In this document: positions 7,931 through 16,754 of the stretch, in pieces
Position numbering within the stretch: the first letter of the stretch is position 1
Layout: the number at the start of each line of letters is the position of its first letter
NCBI GenBank assembly: GCA_002791575.1
Contig: PFXI01000067.1
Location: forward strand, 7,704-65,826
From: Zetaproteobacteria bacterium CG_4_9_14_3_um_filter_54_145
GTDB taxonomy: Bacteria; Pseudomonadota; Zetaproteobacteria; Mariprofundales; Mariprofundaceae
Length of the DNA: 58,123 nucleotides
Direction of reading: 5' to 3'
Notes under the pieces: generated by a model
What the model was told of the DNA's origin: nothing
Databases searched by the model: none
Seen by the model: the letters and a program-made list of their open reading frames with translations, nothing else
Made by a program: the position numbers and the translations under genes

Positions 7931-9409
7931 ATGTTTGAATCGGCCGAACTCGGTCACTGCATCGACAAAAAGCGCTATGATGCAGAGGTGCCAGTGTTGC
8001 GCGAGGCCTTACTGGATGTGCAATACGCGTTGGCTGAGCAGGCGCATTTTCCGGTCATCCTGCTGGTCGGTGGCGTGGATGGGGCTGGCAAGGGTGAAGT
8101 GGTCAATCTGTTAAACGCATGGATGGATCCACGCCATATCCGTGTGCATGCACTGGCCGAGCCGACCGATGAAGAGAGTTCCCGGCCGATGATGTGGCGT
8201 TTCTGGCGCGCACTGCCACCCAAGGGGAAAATAGGTGTATTTTTTGGTTCCTGGTATACCCACCCGATGATGCAGCGCATGCAGGGCAATATCAAAGGCG
8301 CTGAACTGGACCAGTGTATCGATGAGATCACCAGCTTCGAGCGCATGATTACCTATGAAGGGGGGTTGATTATCAAGCTCTGGCTTCACCTGTCGAAAAA
8401 AGTCCAGAAAAAACGTCTGACAAAGCTTGCTGAAAACCCGGATACCAGCTGGCGTGTAACCGATACGGACTGGCAGCACCTAAAACTGCACGACGAGTTC
8501 ATCAAGGTGGCAGAGCATGTGTTGCGTGAAACCAATACGGCAGAAGCACCGTGGATTGTCATCGAGAGCAGTGACTTTCGCTTTCGTAATCTGACTACCG
8601 GCAATTATCTGCTGGAAGCAATACGCAAGCGACTTGCCACACCCTCCCCTTTGTCTCCAGTCGGTGTGCCGCCACTGCCACCGGCTCTGGATGACAAAAC
8701 ACTGCTCAGCTCGCTCGATTTTTCGTTGTCGCTGGGCAAAAAGCCCTACCAGCAACAACTGGCTAAATATCAGGGTGAACTGAACCTGCTCATGCGCCAT
8801 GCGAAATTTCGCAACAAGTCCCTGATTGCCGTTTTCGAGGGTTTGGATTCGGCCGGTAAGGGGAGTGCCATTCGTCGCATCAGTCAGGCGCTGGATGCCC
8901 GCCACTACCGTATCATTCCGGTTGCAGCGCCCAGCGATGAGGAGTTGGCGCAGCCCTATCTGTGGCGTTTCTGGCGGCATGTGCCGGGTAACGGTGAATT
9001 TACCATCTTCGACCGCTCATGGTACGGACGTGTGCTGGTGGAGCGGGTGGATGAACTCTGTCATGAAGCCGACTGGATGCGAGCCTATAAGGAAATCAAC
9101 GATTTTGAGGCGCAGCTCATTGCCCACGATACGATTATTGTGAAATTCTGGCTGGCGATCACCAGAGAGGAACAGCTAAAGCGTTTCCATGCACGCGAAG
9201 AGGTTGGTTACAAACAGTTCAAAATCACCGGGGATGACTGGCATAATCGCGATAACTGGCAGCAGTTCGATCATGCCGTGTGTGATATGGTGGATCGTAC
9301 CAGTACTGACATTGCCCCGTGGACACTGGTGGAGGCCAATGACAAGCGATTCGCACGCATCAAGTTACTGAAAACACTATGCGAACGCATTGAACAGGCG
9401 CTCGATTGA
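7931..9409 (+). CDS. pap: polyphosphate:AMP phosphotransferase (two-domain PPK2)
   Basis: 492 residues made of two tandem PPK2 domains, the fused class II arrangement that phosphorylates AMP to ADP with polyphosphate. The N-terminal domain has Walker A GGVDGAGKGE (residues 47-56), but the following segment reads FFGSWYTHPM and lacks the Asp-Arg lid/Walker B pair. The C-terminal domain has EGLDSAGKGS (about 303-312), FDRSWYGR (360-367) and later WLAITREEQLKRF, all intact. The second half is therefore the likely catalytic one, as is usual in this family. AAGGGGGT lies about 5 bases upstream of the ATG. It is cytosolic and part of phosphate and energy storage turnover. Confidence 0.95.
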   Translation: MFESAELGHCIDKKRYDAEVPVLREALLDVQYALAEQAHFPVILLVGGVDGAGKGEVVNLLNAWMDPRHIRVHALAEPTDEESSRPMMWRFWRALPPKGKIGVFFGSWYTHPMMQRMQGNIKGAELDQCIDEITSFERMITYEGGLIIKLWLHLSKKVQKKRLTKLAENPDTSWRVTDTDWQHLKLHDEFIKVAEHVLRETNTAEAPWIVIESSDFRFRNLTTGNYLLEAIRKRLATPSPLSPVGVPPLPPALDDKTLLSSLDFSLSLGKKPYQQQLAKYQGELNLLMRHAKFRNKSLIAVFEGLDSAGKGSAIRRISQALDARHYRIIPVAAPSDEELAQPYLWRFWRHVPGNGEFTIFDRSWYGRVLVERVDELCHEADWMRAYKEINDFEAQLIAHDTIIVKFWLAITREEQLKRFHAREEVGYKQFKITGDDWHNRDNWQQFDHAVCDMVDRTSTDIAPWTLVEANDKRFARIKLLKTLCERIEQALD

Positions 9410-9438
9410 GATTGTCAGCTGCAGGCGCGGGGGTGTTA

Positions 9439-9467
9439 TTTATCGAGCCGCTTATTACCGCTATACT
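9439..9467 (+). promoter_or_regulatory. candidate promoter of the Kef-type antiporter gene
   Basis: TTTATC (9439-9444), a 17-bp spacer and TATACT (9462-9467), about 55 bp before the start codon. The -10 is good and the -35 weak. Confidence 0.4.
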
Positions 9468-9521
9468 GCAACTGGTGATGCGGACGAAATGATACGGTGC
9501 CGGTGATCTGACGGAGGTGTG

Positions 9522-11186
9522 ATGGAATACAGTTACCTGAACGACACCCTGATCATGCTGGCTGCGACTGTCTTTGTTGTGGTGTTGTTTTTACGTATGG
9601 GGCTCCCCCCCATACTCGCCTATCTGGTAGTTGGTATCACGGTCGGTCCTTATGGTCTGGGACTGGTCTACGATGTGGCGCAGATTCGGCTGCTGGCCGA
9701 GTTCGGTGTTGTGCTGTTGCTGTTTACCATTGGTCTGGAATTCTCAGCTTCACTGTTGATGCATATGAAAACCGCCGTGTTGGGGCTGGGCAGTGCGCAG
9801 GTGCTGCTGACTGCGGCGGTGACAACGGCCGCGGCGGTCGCTGTCGGATTGAGCCTGGAGAGTGCGCTGGTGCTCGGCGGTGTGGCGGCCATGTCATCGA
9901 CTGCACTGGTGACAAAGCAACTGGCCGATCAGGTCGAGCTGCAGACCCGTCACGGCAGAATCAGCCTGGGCATTCTGCTGTTTCAGGATCTGATGGTGGT
10001 ACCATTTCTCATTCTGGTGGCCATGCTGGGCGGAACGTCGGAGTCACCAACCATGTTGACGGTACTTACCGCGCTTATCGAAGGTCTGGCGGCACTGCTG
10101 TTGATGTTTGTTTTCGGTCGCTGGGTACTCAGACCACTGTTTCGCGAGGTGGCTCGTTTTCATTCGGCCGAGTTGTTTACGCTGACGGTGTTGCTGGTGG
10201 TACTCTGCTCGGCCTGGCTTACTCATCGGATAGGACTGACTTTTGCGCTGGGTGCATTTCTGGCCGGTATGATGCTCAGTGAGACCGAGTTCAGGCATCA
10301 GGTGGAATCGGAGATTCGCCCGTTCCGTGATGTGCTGCTCGGCCTGTTTTTTATCACTGTGGGCATGATGCTGAATATTGCGCTGCTGCCCGATATTTGG
10401 CTGTCTGTATTGGCTCTGCTGGTGTTGCTGATGCTGCTGAAATTGCTGCTGGTGGTCTCTTTTTGCCGATTGGGAGGCTGGAATAGTGCTGTGTCATTGC
10501 GCACTGGCCTCGTGCTGGCGCATGGCGGTGAATTCGGTTTTGCCATACTTATTCTGGCCATGCAGGGCAATATTCTGCGTGCGGATGAGGGGCAGACCAT
10601 GCTGGCGGCGATGCTGTTCAGTATGATGCTGGCGCCGCTGCTGATCCGCCATAATGGCCTGGTTACAATGCGTCTACTGCCGGAATCGGTGAAAAAGAGC
10701 AAACAGGAGATCACGCAGGGGATTCTCGATACTGCACGCACGCTTAACCGGCATGTTATCGTCTGTGGTTATGGCCGGGTGGGCGAGCATGTGCTGAATG
10801 TGTTGCAGGAACAGGAGGTTGCCTGCATGGCGATTGAACTGGAACCGGTGATGGTCAGGCGGGGAATGGCCGCCGGCAAGCCGGTCTCCTATGGCGATGC
10901 AGGTAGTCTGGAACTACTGCACGCCTGCGGTCTCTCCCGGGCATCTGCTCTGGTGATCAGCATGATCGATTTTAATACGGCCATGAAGATTATCACACGC
11001 GTACGATCTGTGGATGTCGGGTTGCCTATCATTGTCCGCACGCGCAAGGAGATGCATCTGTATCAGTTTTATCAGGCTGGTGCCACAGAAGTGGTTGCCG
11101 ATGTGTTCGGTAGTGACCAGATGGTGACCATAGAAATGCTGCGCAGGTACGGTCTGATTCATGCAGAAGCGGAAGAAACCGGGTAG
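9522..11186 (+). CDS. Kef/CPA2-type cation:proton antiporter with TrkA-N domain
   Basis: 554 residues from the ATG at 9522, which has ACGGAGGT 4 bases upstream (a GTG one codon earlier is too close to the SD). Residues about 5-380 are a polytopic Na+/H+ exchanger domain with roughly twelve helices and the family features LLLFTIGLEFS, GGVAAMSSTALV and the GEFGFA helix. Residues about 410-530 are a cytosolic RCK/TrkA-N Rossmann domain beginning VIVCGYGRVGEHV (412-424), which binds nucleotide and gates transport. The architecture is that of KefB/KefC-like potassium efflux or general CPA2 antiporters; the transported ion cannot be read from sequence. No ancillary KefF/KefG gene is adjacent. Confidence 0.92.
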   Translation: MEYSYLNDTLIMLAATVFVVVLFLRMGLPPILAYLVVGITVGPYGLGLVYDVAQIRLLAEFGVVLLLFTIGLEFSASLLMHMKTAVLGLGSAQVLLTAAVTTAAAVAVGLSLESALVLGGVAAMSSTALVTKQLADQVELQTRHGRISLGILLFQDLMVVPFLILVAMLGGTSESPTMLTVLTALIEGLAALLLMFVFGRWVLRPLFREVARFHSAELFTLTVLLVVLCSAWLTHRIGLTFALGAFLAGMMLSETEFRHQVESEIRPFRDVLLGLFFITVGMMLNIALLPDIWLSVLALLVLLMLLKLLLVVSFCRLGGWNSAVSLRTGLVLAHGGEFGFAILILAMQGNILRADEGQTMLAAMLFSMMLAPLLIRHNGLVTMRLLPESVKKSKQEITQGILDTARTLNRHVIVCGYGRVGEHVLNVLQEQEVACMAIELEPVMVRRGMAAGKPVSYGDAGSLELLHACGLSRASALVISMIDFNTAMKIITRVRSVDVGLPIIVRTRKEMHLYQFYQAGATEVVADVFGSDQMVTIEMLRRYGLIHAEAEETG

Positions 11187-11199
11187 GGGTGGGAATCGC

Positions 11200-11358
11200 T
11201 TACGGCACGGCCTCATAGTAGGCGTGGTCGGGTTGCGTGCGCGCTGCCCCGAAAATAGTCACGGATAACGGTATCATGCCAAGCTTGTCGAAGCCTTCGG
11301 TAAATGCGCTGATAATCCTGAATATGCGCCAGGACTCCGAGCCTTTAAGATCTTCCAT
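11200..11358 (-). pseudogene. truncated LOG-family (TIGR00730-like) gene fragment
   Basis: A 52-codon reading frame from an ATG at 11358, with a strong GGGGAGG ribosome binding site 8 bases upstream. The protein contains ESWRIFRIISAFTEGFDKL and then LSVTIFGAARTQPDHAYYEA, after which it stops (VP-stop). This matches the start of LOG-family proteins (the lysine decarboxylase-like fold that includes cytokinin riboside monophosphate phosphoribohydrolases), where the SIFGSART-x-P-x-H-x-Y segment begins the Rossmann fold. The diagnostic GGGPG-ME and PGG-GT-E motifs are absent, and the Kef gene ends only 13 bp further on. It looks like the 5' remnant of a deleted gene that still keeps its RBS, 57 bp downstream of the slipin gene on the same strand. 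Confidence 0.8.
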
Positions 11359-11415
11359 GATTTTAACCTCCCCGCATCGAAGAGCGCGAGTATCCCGACT
11401 TGTTGCAGCAACTGA

Positions 11416-12168
11416 CTATTCGCGGTCCGGTTGCTTATTCAGCAGCGGCCGGATCAGGTCTATCGGCAACGGAAATACGATGGTTGAGGATTTATCGCCG
11501 GCAATATCGGTCAGCGTCTGCATATAGCGTAACTGGATGGCCTGCGGTTGTTCTGACAATAGGGCTGCGGCTTCAACGAGTTTTGCCGCTGCCTGCATCT
11601 CACCTTCTGCATGAATGATCTTGGCACGCCTGGTGCGTTCTGCTTCAGCCTGCTGGGCGATGGCGCGAATCATACTTTCATCCAGATCAACATGTTTGAT
11701 CTCGACGTTGGCTACCTTGATGCCCCATGCATCGGTCTGCGTATCGAGTATGGTGCGGATGTCTGTGTTTAGCCGCTCTCGCTCGGCCAGCATCTCGTCC
11801 AGCTCATGCTGACCAAGCACGCTGCGCAGCGTTGTCTGGGCCAACTGGCTGGTGGCATCGAAGAAATTCTCGACGTTGATAATGGCCTTCTGCGGATCCA
11901 GTACGCGGAAATAGATCACGGCATTGACCTTGACCGAAACATTATCGCGGCTGATCACATCCTGTGTTGGAACGTCAAACACGATGGTACGCAGATCCAC
12001 GCGCACCATCTGCTGGATGACCGGGATCAGGATGATCAGGCCGGGTCCTTTAACCTTCCAGAAGCGACCGAGCTGGAAAACAACACCGCGTTCGTATTCG
12101 CGCAGCACCCGGACGGAGCCGAGCAGGATAACGAGAATAAAGAATAGGATGATTAATATGGCGTTCAT
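11416..12168 (-). CDS. slipin / stomatin-like SPFH membrane protein
   Basis: 250 residues. One N-terminal membrane helix (about residues 3-20) is followed by an SPFH/band 7 domain with [40 protein letters not shown]-type strands and [18 protein letters not shown]-like helices. A coiled-coil-prone Glu/Ala segment ([21 protein letters not shown]) comes next. Its start overlaps the upstream NfeD-type gene by 4 bases (ATGA), the classic slipin/NfeD operon. NfeD proteases in archaea cleave stomatin partners, so a membrane quality-control or raft-like role is likely. The pairing is well established; the physiological substrate is not. Confidence 0.95.
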   Translation of the reverse strand: MNAILIILFFILVILLGSVRVLREYERGVVFQLGRFWKVKGPGLIILIPVIQQMVRVDLRTIVFDVPTQDVISRDNVSVKVNAVIYFRVLDPQKAIINVENFFDATSQLAQTTLRSVLGQHELDEMLAERERLNTDIRTILDTQTDAWGIKVANVEIKHVDLDESMIRAIAQQAEAERTRRAKIIHAEGEMQAAAKLVEAAALLSEQPQAIQLRYMQTLTDIAGDKSSTIVFPLPIDLIRPLLNKQPDRE

Positions 12169-13529
12169 GGCACTACCTCCGGATTGTTATGCTCTGCCGG
12201 ATCAACCTGCAAGATTAATCCGTTTCTATTGCTGACGCGTATGGTTTGCCCTCTGCTTAATGCTACCGTTGACATAGCTTGCCAGGTTTCACCATGCACA
12301 AGTACATGGCCAGTGCCATCGAACTCCTCGCTGGCTGTGCCGAGCAGGCCGATCATCTCTTCCGCTCCGGTGACAACAGGGCGCAGTCTGGCCCTGATCG
12401 CCATGCCGATGATCAGGATGAAAAAGGCGGCCGAGCATAAGGCCACGGCGAAAATCAGACTCATCGACAAGGCAAAGCCCGGTGCCCCTGTATCCATCAA
12501 CATGACTGAGCCGGCAACAAAGGCGATCACGCCGCCAAGCCCCAGTGCTCCGAAGCTGGGGGCGAAGGCTTCGCCGATCATGAAGGCGATGCCGAGAAAT
12601 ATCAGGGCCAGACCGGCATAATTAACGGGCAGTACCTGGAAGGCGAACAGGGCCAGCAGCAGAGAAATGCCGCCGATGACGCCCGGCAGTATCGTGCCCG
12701 GATTGGCCAGCTCGAAGAACAGGCCGTAGATACCCAGCAGCATCAGCACATAAGCTACATTGGGATCGCTGATCACGGCGAGCAGCCGGCTGCGCCAGTT
12801 GCGTTCGACCGTTTCAATGCGCATGCGGCGGGTGTGTAGCGTTACGTTGGTGTTGCCTGTGGACAGAGTGCGTCCATCCACCTTTTCCAACAGTTGAGGG
12901 ATATCTTGTGCAATCAGGTCGATAACGCCCATTTTCAGCGCCTGCTCGGCACTCAGTGAAGCCGCTTCGCGTACGGCCATCTCAGCCCATTCGACATTGC
13001 GCTGCCTCAACTGCGCCAGACTGCGGATATAGGCGGTCGCATCATTCACCATTTTATGCTGCATCGGGTTTCCGCTCTCTGCCGGTGCATCAGGACTACT
13101 GTCTTTTACTGTCGGAGAGCGGGGGGGCTCCGGCTTGGATAATGCGCCGATCTGTACCGGTGTGGCGGCGCCCAGATTGGTGGCGGGTGACATGGCGGCA
13201 ATGTGGGAGGCATACAGGATGTAAGTACCGGCGCTGGCGGCTCTGGCACCTTGCGGCGCGACAAAGGTTGCTACCGGCACAGGGGAGGCAAGGATATCCT
13301 GTATAATCTTGCGCATGGATTGATCCAGACCGCCCGGTGTATCCATGCGCAGGATAACCAGTCCCGCATCACCAGCCCGGGCAAGCGTATGATGTACATC
13401 TTCCGCCACGGCAGGGCCGATGGCACCCTGAATATCCAGCACCAGTGCATGCGGCGCCGCCTGTGCGGGTGAGGTATGCGTCATCAGCAGGAGGGTTATC
13501 GGTATCAGCAAACGTATCAAACTGCACAT
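12165..13529 (-). CDS. NfeD-type membrane-bound serine protease (ClpP-class)
   Basis: 454 residues if started at the ATG at 13529, which opens a signal peptide ([24 protein letters not shown]). The longer in-frame starts at 13598 and 13631 lack a visible SD and would bury the signal; none of the starts has a strong SD. The N-terminal domain is ClpP-like, with [17 protein letters not shown], the nucleophile Ser in [10 protein letters not shown], and the candidate base Lys in [10 protein letters not shown]. Four or five membrane helices follow (about 265-385), then a C-terminal OB-fold NfeD domain ([20 protein letters not shown]). It forms a translationally coupled pair with the slipin gene. 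Confidence 0.9.
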   Translation of the reverse strand: MCSLIRLLIPITLLLMTHTSPAQAAPHALVLDIQGAIGPAVAEDVHHTLARAGDAGLVILRMDTPGGLDQSMRKIIQDILASPVPVATFVAPQGARAASAGTYILYASHIAAMSPATNLGAATPVQIGALSKPEPPRSPTVKDSSPDAPAESGNPMQHKMVNDATAYIRSLAQLRQRNVEWAEMAVREAASLSAEQALKMGVIDLIAQDIPQLLEKVDGRTLSTGNTNVTLHTRRMRIETVERNWRSRLLAVISDPNVAYVLMLLGIYGLFFELANPGTILPGVIGGISLLLALFAFQVLPVNYAGLALIFLGIAFMIGEAFAPSFGALGLGGVIAFVAGSVMLMDTGAPGFALSMSLIFAVALCSAAFFILIIGMAIRARLRPVVTGAEEMIGLLGTASEEFDGTGHVLVHGETWQAMSTVALSRGQTIRVSNRNGLILQVDPAEHNNPEVVP

Positions 13530-13690
13530 GAGCTTTAGTATAGCAAAATGAATGAGGCGATGCTGATAAACGATGTAATGCTCTATCGATGATTTCATGG
13601 GTTGCGGATTGGTGGCATGATTGTGGCGCATAGCTATGCAGCTAAGTCAGGATAGTGTGAATTCGCATTCACAGTGAAGGAGATAAATCG

Positions 13691-14233
13691 ATGCAGGTGT
13701 TGATCAGTTACCACTCGGACTACGGTAATACGCGCAGGATGGCTGAGGCGATTGCTGCCGGCTTCAGGGTTGCCGATGCCTCCGCCCGGGTTGAGCTTAA
13801 ACTGGTCGAAATGACCGGGCTGGACGATCTGACCGGGGCCGATGTGATTATTCTCGGAACACCTGTTCATATGGGGTCCATGGCATGGCCGGTCAAAAAA
13901 CTGATTGATGAAACAGCCAAGCTATGGATGGAAGGGCCTCTGGAAGGAAAAATCGGTGGCGTATTTGCGACAGGCGGCGGTTTCGGCGGCGCCGGTGGCG
14001 GTGTGGAGCAGACGCTTGTTTCCCTGCACTCGAATTTTCTCGAGCATGGCATGATTGTCGTCGGTTTTCCGAAATCCCTGCCGGGATATGCAGACGGTGG
14101 ATTGCAGTGGGGCCCATGTGGCCGTAGCGGCAATCACGAAGGCATGCCGGCAGCGCTTTCAGATGGGTCGCTGACTGCTGCACGCAGTTATGGCGCGCAT
14201 GTGGCGGAAATGGCCAAACGCTTGATGGATTGA
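13691..14233 (+). CDS. WrbA-like flavodoxin / NAD(P)H:quinone oxidoreductase
   Basis: 180 residues with a flavodoxin fold. The P-loop for FMN is ISYHSDYGNTRRMAE (residues 5-19), and further family segments are LGTPVHMGSMAWPVKKLID and VFATGGGFGGAGGGVEQT. WrbA-family proteins are FMN-dependent quinone reductases that guard against semiquinone stress, but at 180 residues this one is somewhat shorter than E. coli WrbA. AAGGAG lies 8 bases upstream of the ATG. It is divergent from the NfeD gene and ends before a hairpin, so it is probably monocistronic. Confidence 0.88.
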   Translation: MQVLISYHSDYGNTRRMAEAIAAGFRVADASARVELKLVEMTGLDDLTGADVIILGTPVHMGSMAWPVKKLIDETAKLWMEGPLEGKIGGVFATGGGFGGAGGGVEQTLVSLHSNFLEHGMIVVGFPKSLPGYADGGLQWGPCGRSGNHEGMPAALSDGSLTAARSYGAHVAEMAKRLMD

Positions 14234-14259
14234 TCGGGGGCGGACGGCGCAGATATAAA

Positions 14260-14279
14260 AGGAGGCCTTTCGGCCTCCT
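14260..14279. terminator. hairpin between convergent flavodoxin and DUF992 genes
   Basis: AGGAGGCC (14260-14267) and GGCCTCCT (14272-14279) around a TTTC loop. The left side is flanked by ATATAAAA, which gives a T-run on the minus strand, so it best serves the DUF992 gene, but it can stop both transcripts. Confidence 0.85.
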
Positions 14280-14293
14280 CTGCATATCAGATG

Positions 14294-14791
14294 CTATTTG
14301 TCTGCTTGTATGTACAGATAGGTAAGGCCGGCGCTTGCGCCAATGCCTGTGTTACCCTCTATGGCTGGTTGCAGTGAAATGCTACTATCACCACCGCCTA
14401 CCAGTACTTGCGCGCCAACACCTGCGCCCACTGTTGCCGAGCCGCCGGCACCGACATATTTACCGGCCATTTTGTGGTTGCCGCTGTGCATATCGGCCGC
14501 AAAAACGGTGAAGGCGATTGTAGACTCCTCTTTGAAGCTCAGGTCAACGCCAAAACCGATGCCTGTTTCCCCGATATAGTGCTCAACGCCGCTACCATCG
14601 GTTGCGACGAAATCACAGCGAACATCCGTGGTGGAGTGTATCAATAGATTTACAGTGGTATGCGGTACGGTTTTACAGGTTAATACACCAATTTTTGTAC
14701 CGGCAGTAGAATTACCGGCAAAAGCCGGCGCTGCAGCCATCGTCAGGGCCATGGCAGTGAAAATGCCGATTTTTATGAGTGAACGTTTCAT
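14294..14791 (-). CDS. DUF992-domain secreted protein
   Basis: 165 residues with a signal peptide ending APAFA. The mature part fits DUF992: KIGVLTCKTVP, DVRCDFVATDGSGVEHYIGE, GFGVDLSFKEESTIAFTVFA and a Gly/Ala-rich C-terminal region (KYVGAGGSATVGAGVGAQVLVGG). Two Cys in the mature chain may form a disulfide. The family is periplasmic or surface-associated with no known function. TAGGAG precedes the ATG by 7 bases. The gene is downstream of motB on the same strand but separated by 183 bp with three hairpins, so it is likely a separate unit. Confidence 0.85.
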   Translation of the reverse strand: MKRSLIKIGIFTAMALTMAAAPAFAGNSTAGTKIGVLTCKTVPHTTVNLLIHSTTDVRCDFVATDGSGVEHYIGETGIGFGVDLSFKEESTIAFTVFAADMHSGNHKMAGKYVGAGGSATVGAGVGAQVLVGGGDSSISLQPAIEGNTGIGASAGLTYLYIQADK

Positions 14792-14812
14792 GCTGAACTC
14801 CTATATTGACTG

Positions 14813-14841
14813 ATTGCTATCCCCCGCCGGGGGATAGCAAT
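14813..14841 (-). promoter_or_regulatory. strong hairpin in the 5' leader of the DUF992 gene
   Basis: A perfect 13-bp inverted repeat (14813-14825 and 14829-14841) with a 3-nt loop ends about 10 bases before the SD of the DUF992 gene. If transcribed it would be a stable 5'-leader hairpin, possibly protecting the mRNA. It has no T-run towards the gene, so a terminator reading is less likely. Confidence 0.55.
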
Positions 14842-14932
14842 TATTATAGACGAATAGCATTGTAAATATATCCATTATTTGTTACTTGATTGAAACCACT
14901 GAAGTGGTTTGTTTGTGTGCCTGCCTGTCGCG

Positions 14933-14964
14933 CCGTGTGAAATCAAGTGCTTGATTTCACACGG
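14933..14964 (-). terminator. hairpin after motB
   Basis: CCGTGTGAAATCAAG (14933-14947) pairs perfectly with 14950-14964, about 10 bases beyond the motB stop. A second small hairpin (AAACCAC/GTGGTTT, 14893-14910) lies further downstream. The T-run is poor, so termination may be partial. Confidence 0.6.
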
Positions 14965-14974
14965 CTGGCTGCTG

Positions 14975-15730
14975 TTAACGCTGACGGAGGAATTCAGGTC
15001 CCATTTCAATGACAAATTCAACCCTGCGATTTTTAGCCTGACCCTCCTCTGTTGCGTTGGATGCAACCGGACGTGTGTCGGCATAGCCAGAGGCATGCAG
15101 CCGTCCCGGCTCGATACCGAAATCAATCAGCGCCTTGACGACGGATGTGGCCCTTACTGTTGAAAGTTCCCAGTTGGATTGATAGTTCCTGCCGGCAAGC
15201 GGGGTGCTGTCGCTGTGTCCTGCCACTTCTATTTTACCTGTGTAGGTCTGCAACACTTTGGCCAGATTTTTCAGTGGTATTCTGGACGATTCATCCAGGT
15301 AGGCCTGACCGGATTTGAACAGCAGGGCTGCATCCATTTGCAATCGGATCTGACCGGGTGACATTTTGACATCCATCACGCCGCCGAGTGAGTTGCTGCC
15401 GAGAATGCGGCGCATACTATCTTCCATGCCATCCTTCTGCCCCTGTCGCTGAATGGTGGCATTATCCGAAACAGGTGTGCCTTCTGACGTAGTATTCTGC
15501 GGCGATGAGGGGGCCTGCATTTTTACACCGGCCTTGGAGTGGCTGACGGCACCCATGATAATAAACAGCGCCAGCAACAGTGACATCAGATCCAGATAGG
15601 CGACCATCCATCCTTCATTGGTTACGCTTTGGTCATGCTCGACCTCACGTTCTTCCATGTCGCTGAGAATATGGCTGCGGACCATTTCCAAACCGGATTT
15701 TCCGGAGACTGCTTCAGAATTATTGCTCAT
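14975..15730 (-). CDS. motB: flagellar motor stator protein MotB
   Basis: 251 residues. A cytoplasmic N-terminus (about 1-40) precedes one membrane helix with the proton-binding Asp47 in [17 protein letters not shown] linker follows, then a C-terminal OmpA-like peptidoglycan-binding domain (about 120-250) with [20 protein letters not shown], the [18 protein letters not shown] helix and KNRRVEFVI. It forms the peptidoglycan-anchored half of the stator. Its ATG overlaps the motA stop by one base, so the two are translationally coupled. No other flagellar genes are in the window. Confidence 0.93.
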   Translation of the reverse strand: MSNNSEAVSGKSGLEMVRSHILSDMEEREVEHDQSVTNEGWMVAYLDLMSLLLALFIIMGAVSHSKAGVKMQAPSSPQNTTSEGTPVSDNATIQRQGQKDGMEDSMRRILGSNSLGGVMDVKMSPGQIRLQMDAALLFKSGQAYLDESSRIPLKNLAKVLQTYTGKIEVAGHSDSTPLAGRNYQSNWELSTVRATSVVKALIDFGIEPGRLHASGYADTRPVASNATEEGQAKNRRVEFVIEMGPEFLRQR

Positions 15731-16563
15731 CAGAAGTCATCATCCATACTGCTTCTTTGTGTGGTGGAGGCTTTGCCGCCGGATGAGCTGCCGGTGCTGC
15801 GCAGTTCATCGTCATGGTGGGCCGAAAATGAACTCAATGTTTCGCGGATAAACACCGGGCTGCGGTTGCCTGCCAGCATAATGGTGCCTTCCACAATCAT
15901 GCGCATGATCATGGCCCGTTTTTCCGTGCGTCGTTCCAGCTTGATAGCGATAGGCTTGAATATGAGATTGGAGAGAATGACGCCGTAAAGTGTAGTCATC
16001 AGGGCAACGGCCATATTATGGCCGATATTTAACATGTCGGGGCCACTGATGCCAAAAAGCATGTTTACCATACCAACGAGCGTTCCGAACATGCCGAATG
16101 CCGGGGCATAAACACTCATGACGTGAAAGACATGCGCTTCAGCGCGCTCCTGTTCACGCAGGCGCTTGATTCGCCATTGTAAAATATTGACGATCTCTTC
16201 GGTCGGCGTGTTGTCGATGACCAGCTGGATCGCTGTTCTCAGGAACGGATTGCCTATGCGGGAGAGTTGATCCTCGATACGGGCCAGATCACCATGGCGG
16301 CGCAGACGGGCGGCATTTGCTATCTCAGAGATATCATCACTGATTGAATATTCGTTATTGCGAAACACATTTCCCAATACCCGCCAAACCTTGCCCAGCT
16401 CCTGTGCCGGAAAACTGACCAGTGTGGCGGCGAATGTGCCTCCGATAACAATCAGCAGACCCGGCAGGTTGATGTAGACGTCGGGCTCCACTGCGGAGAG
16501 AAATACAGAGAGAATAATCAGTCCGATACCAACCAAAATACCTGCGATGGTGGATAGATCCAT
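15730..16563 (-). CDS. motA: flagellar motor stator protein MotA
   Basis: 277 residues with four membrane helices: two near the N-terminus (about 5-50) and two in the second half (about 150-205). Typical MotA/PomA segments are [22 protein letters not shown], the charged cytoplasmic loop with [13 protein letters not shown], and [20 protein letters not shown] containing the conserved Pro. A Ser/Asp-rich tail of about 30 residues follows. AAAGGAG lies 7 bases upstream of the ATG. It is the first gene of the motAB pair and divergent from the cyclase-like gene. Confidence 0.94.
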   Translation of the reverse strand: MDLSTIAGILVGIGLIILSVFLSAVEPDVYINLPGLLIVIGGTFAATLVSFPAQELGKVWRVLGNVFRNNEYSISDDISEIANAARLRRHGDLARIEDQLSRIGNPFLRTAIQLVIDNTPTEEIVNILQWRIKRLREQERAEAHVFHVMSVYAPAFGMFGTLVGMVNMLFGISGPDMLNIGHNMAVALMTTLYGVILSNLIFKPIAIKLERRTEKRAMIMRMIVEGTIMLAGNRSPVFIRETLSSFSAHHDDELRSTGSSSGGKASTTQRSSMDDDF

Positions 16564-16754
16564 GTTAATCTCCTTTGCGTTGTTGTTCGAGCGTAGCTAG
16601 CAATTATCCGGCCAAACCGGTGTCAACAACAGGGCATAAGACTGGTGCTGCTGGCCGAACGGATCAAGGGGGGAAGTTGTTGGCAAACAATATGCTAGCC
16701 TTGCGGCATGCGGGCGTATTGACGTCCTGCTGCTGATTCTGACCGGAGGATTTC

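Noticed and set aside
11237-11527. Plus-strand 96-codon ORF across the Kef-slipin gap
   Set aside because: It overlaps the LOG remnant and the slipin gene on the other strand and has no recognisable features.
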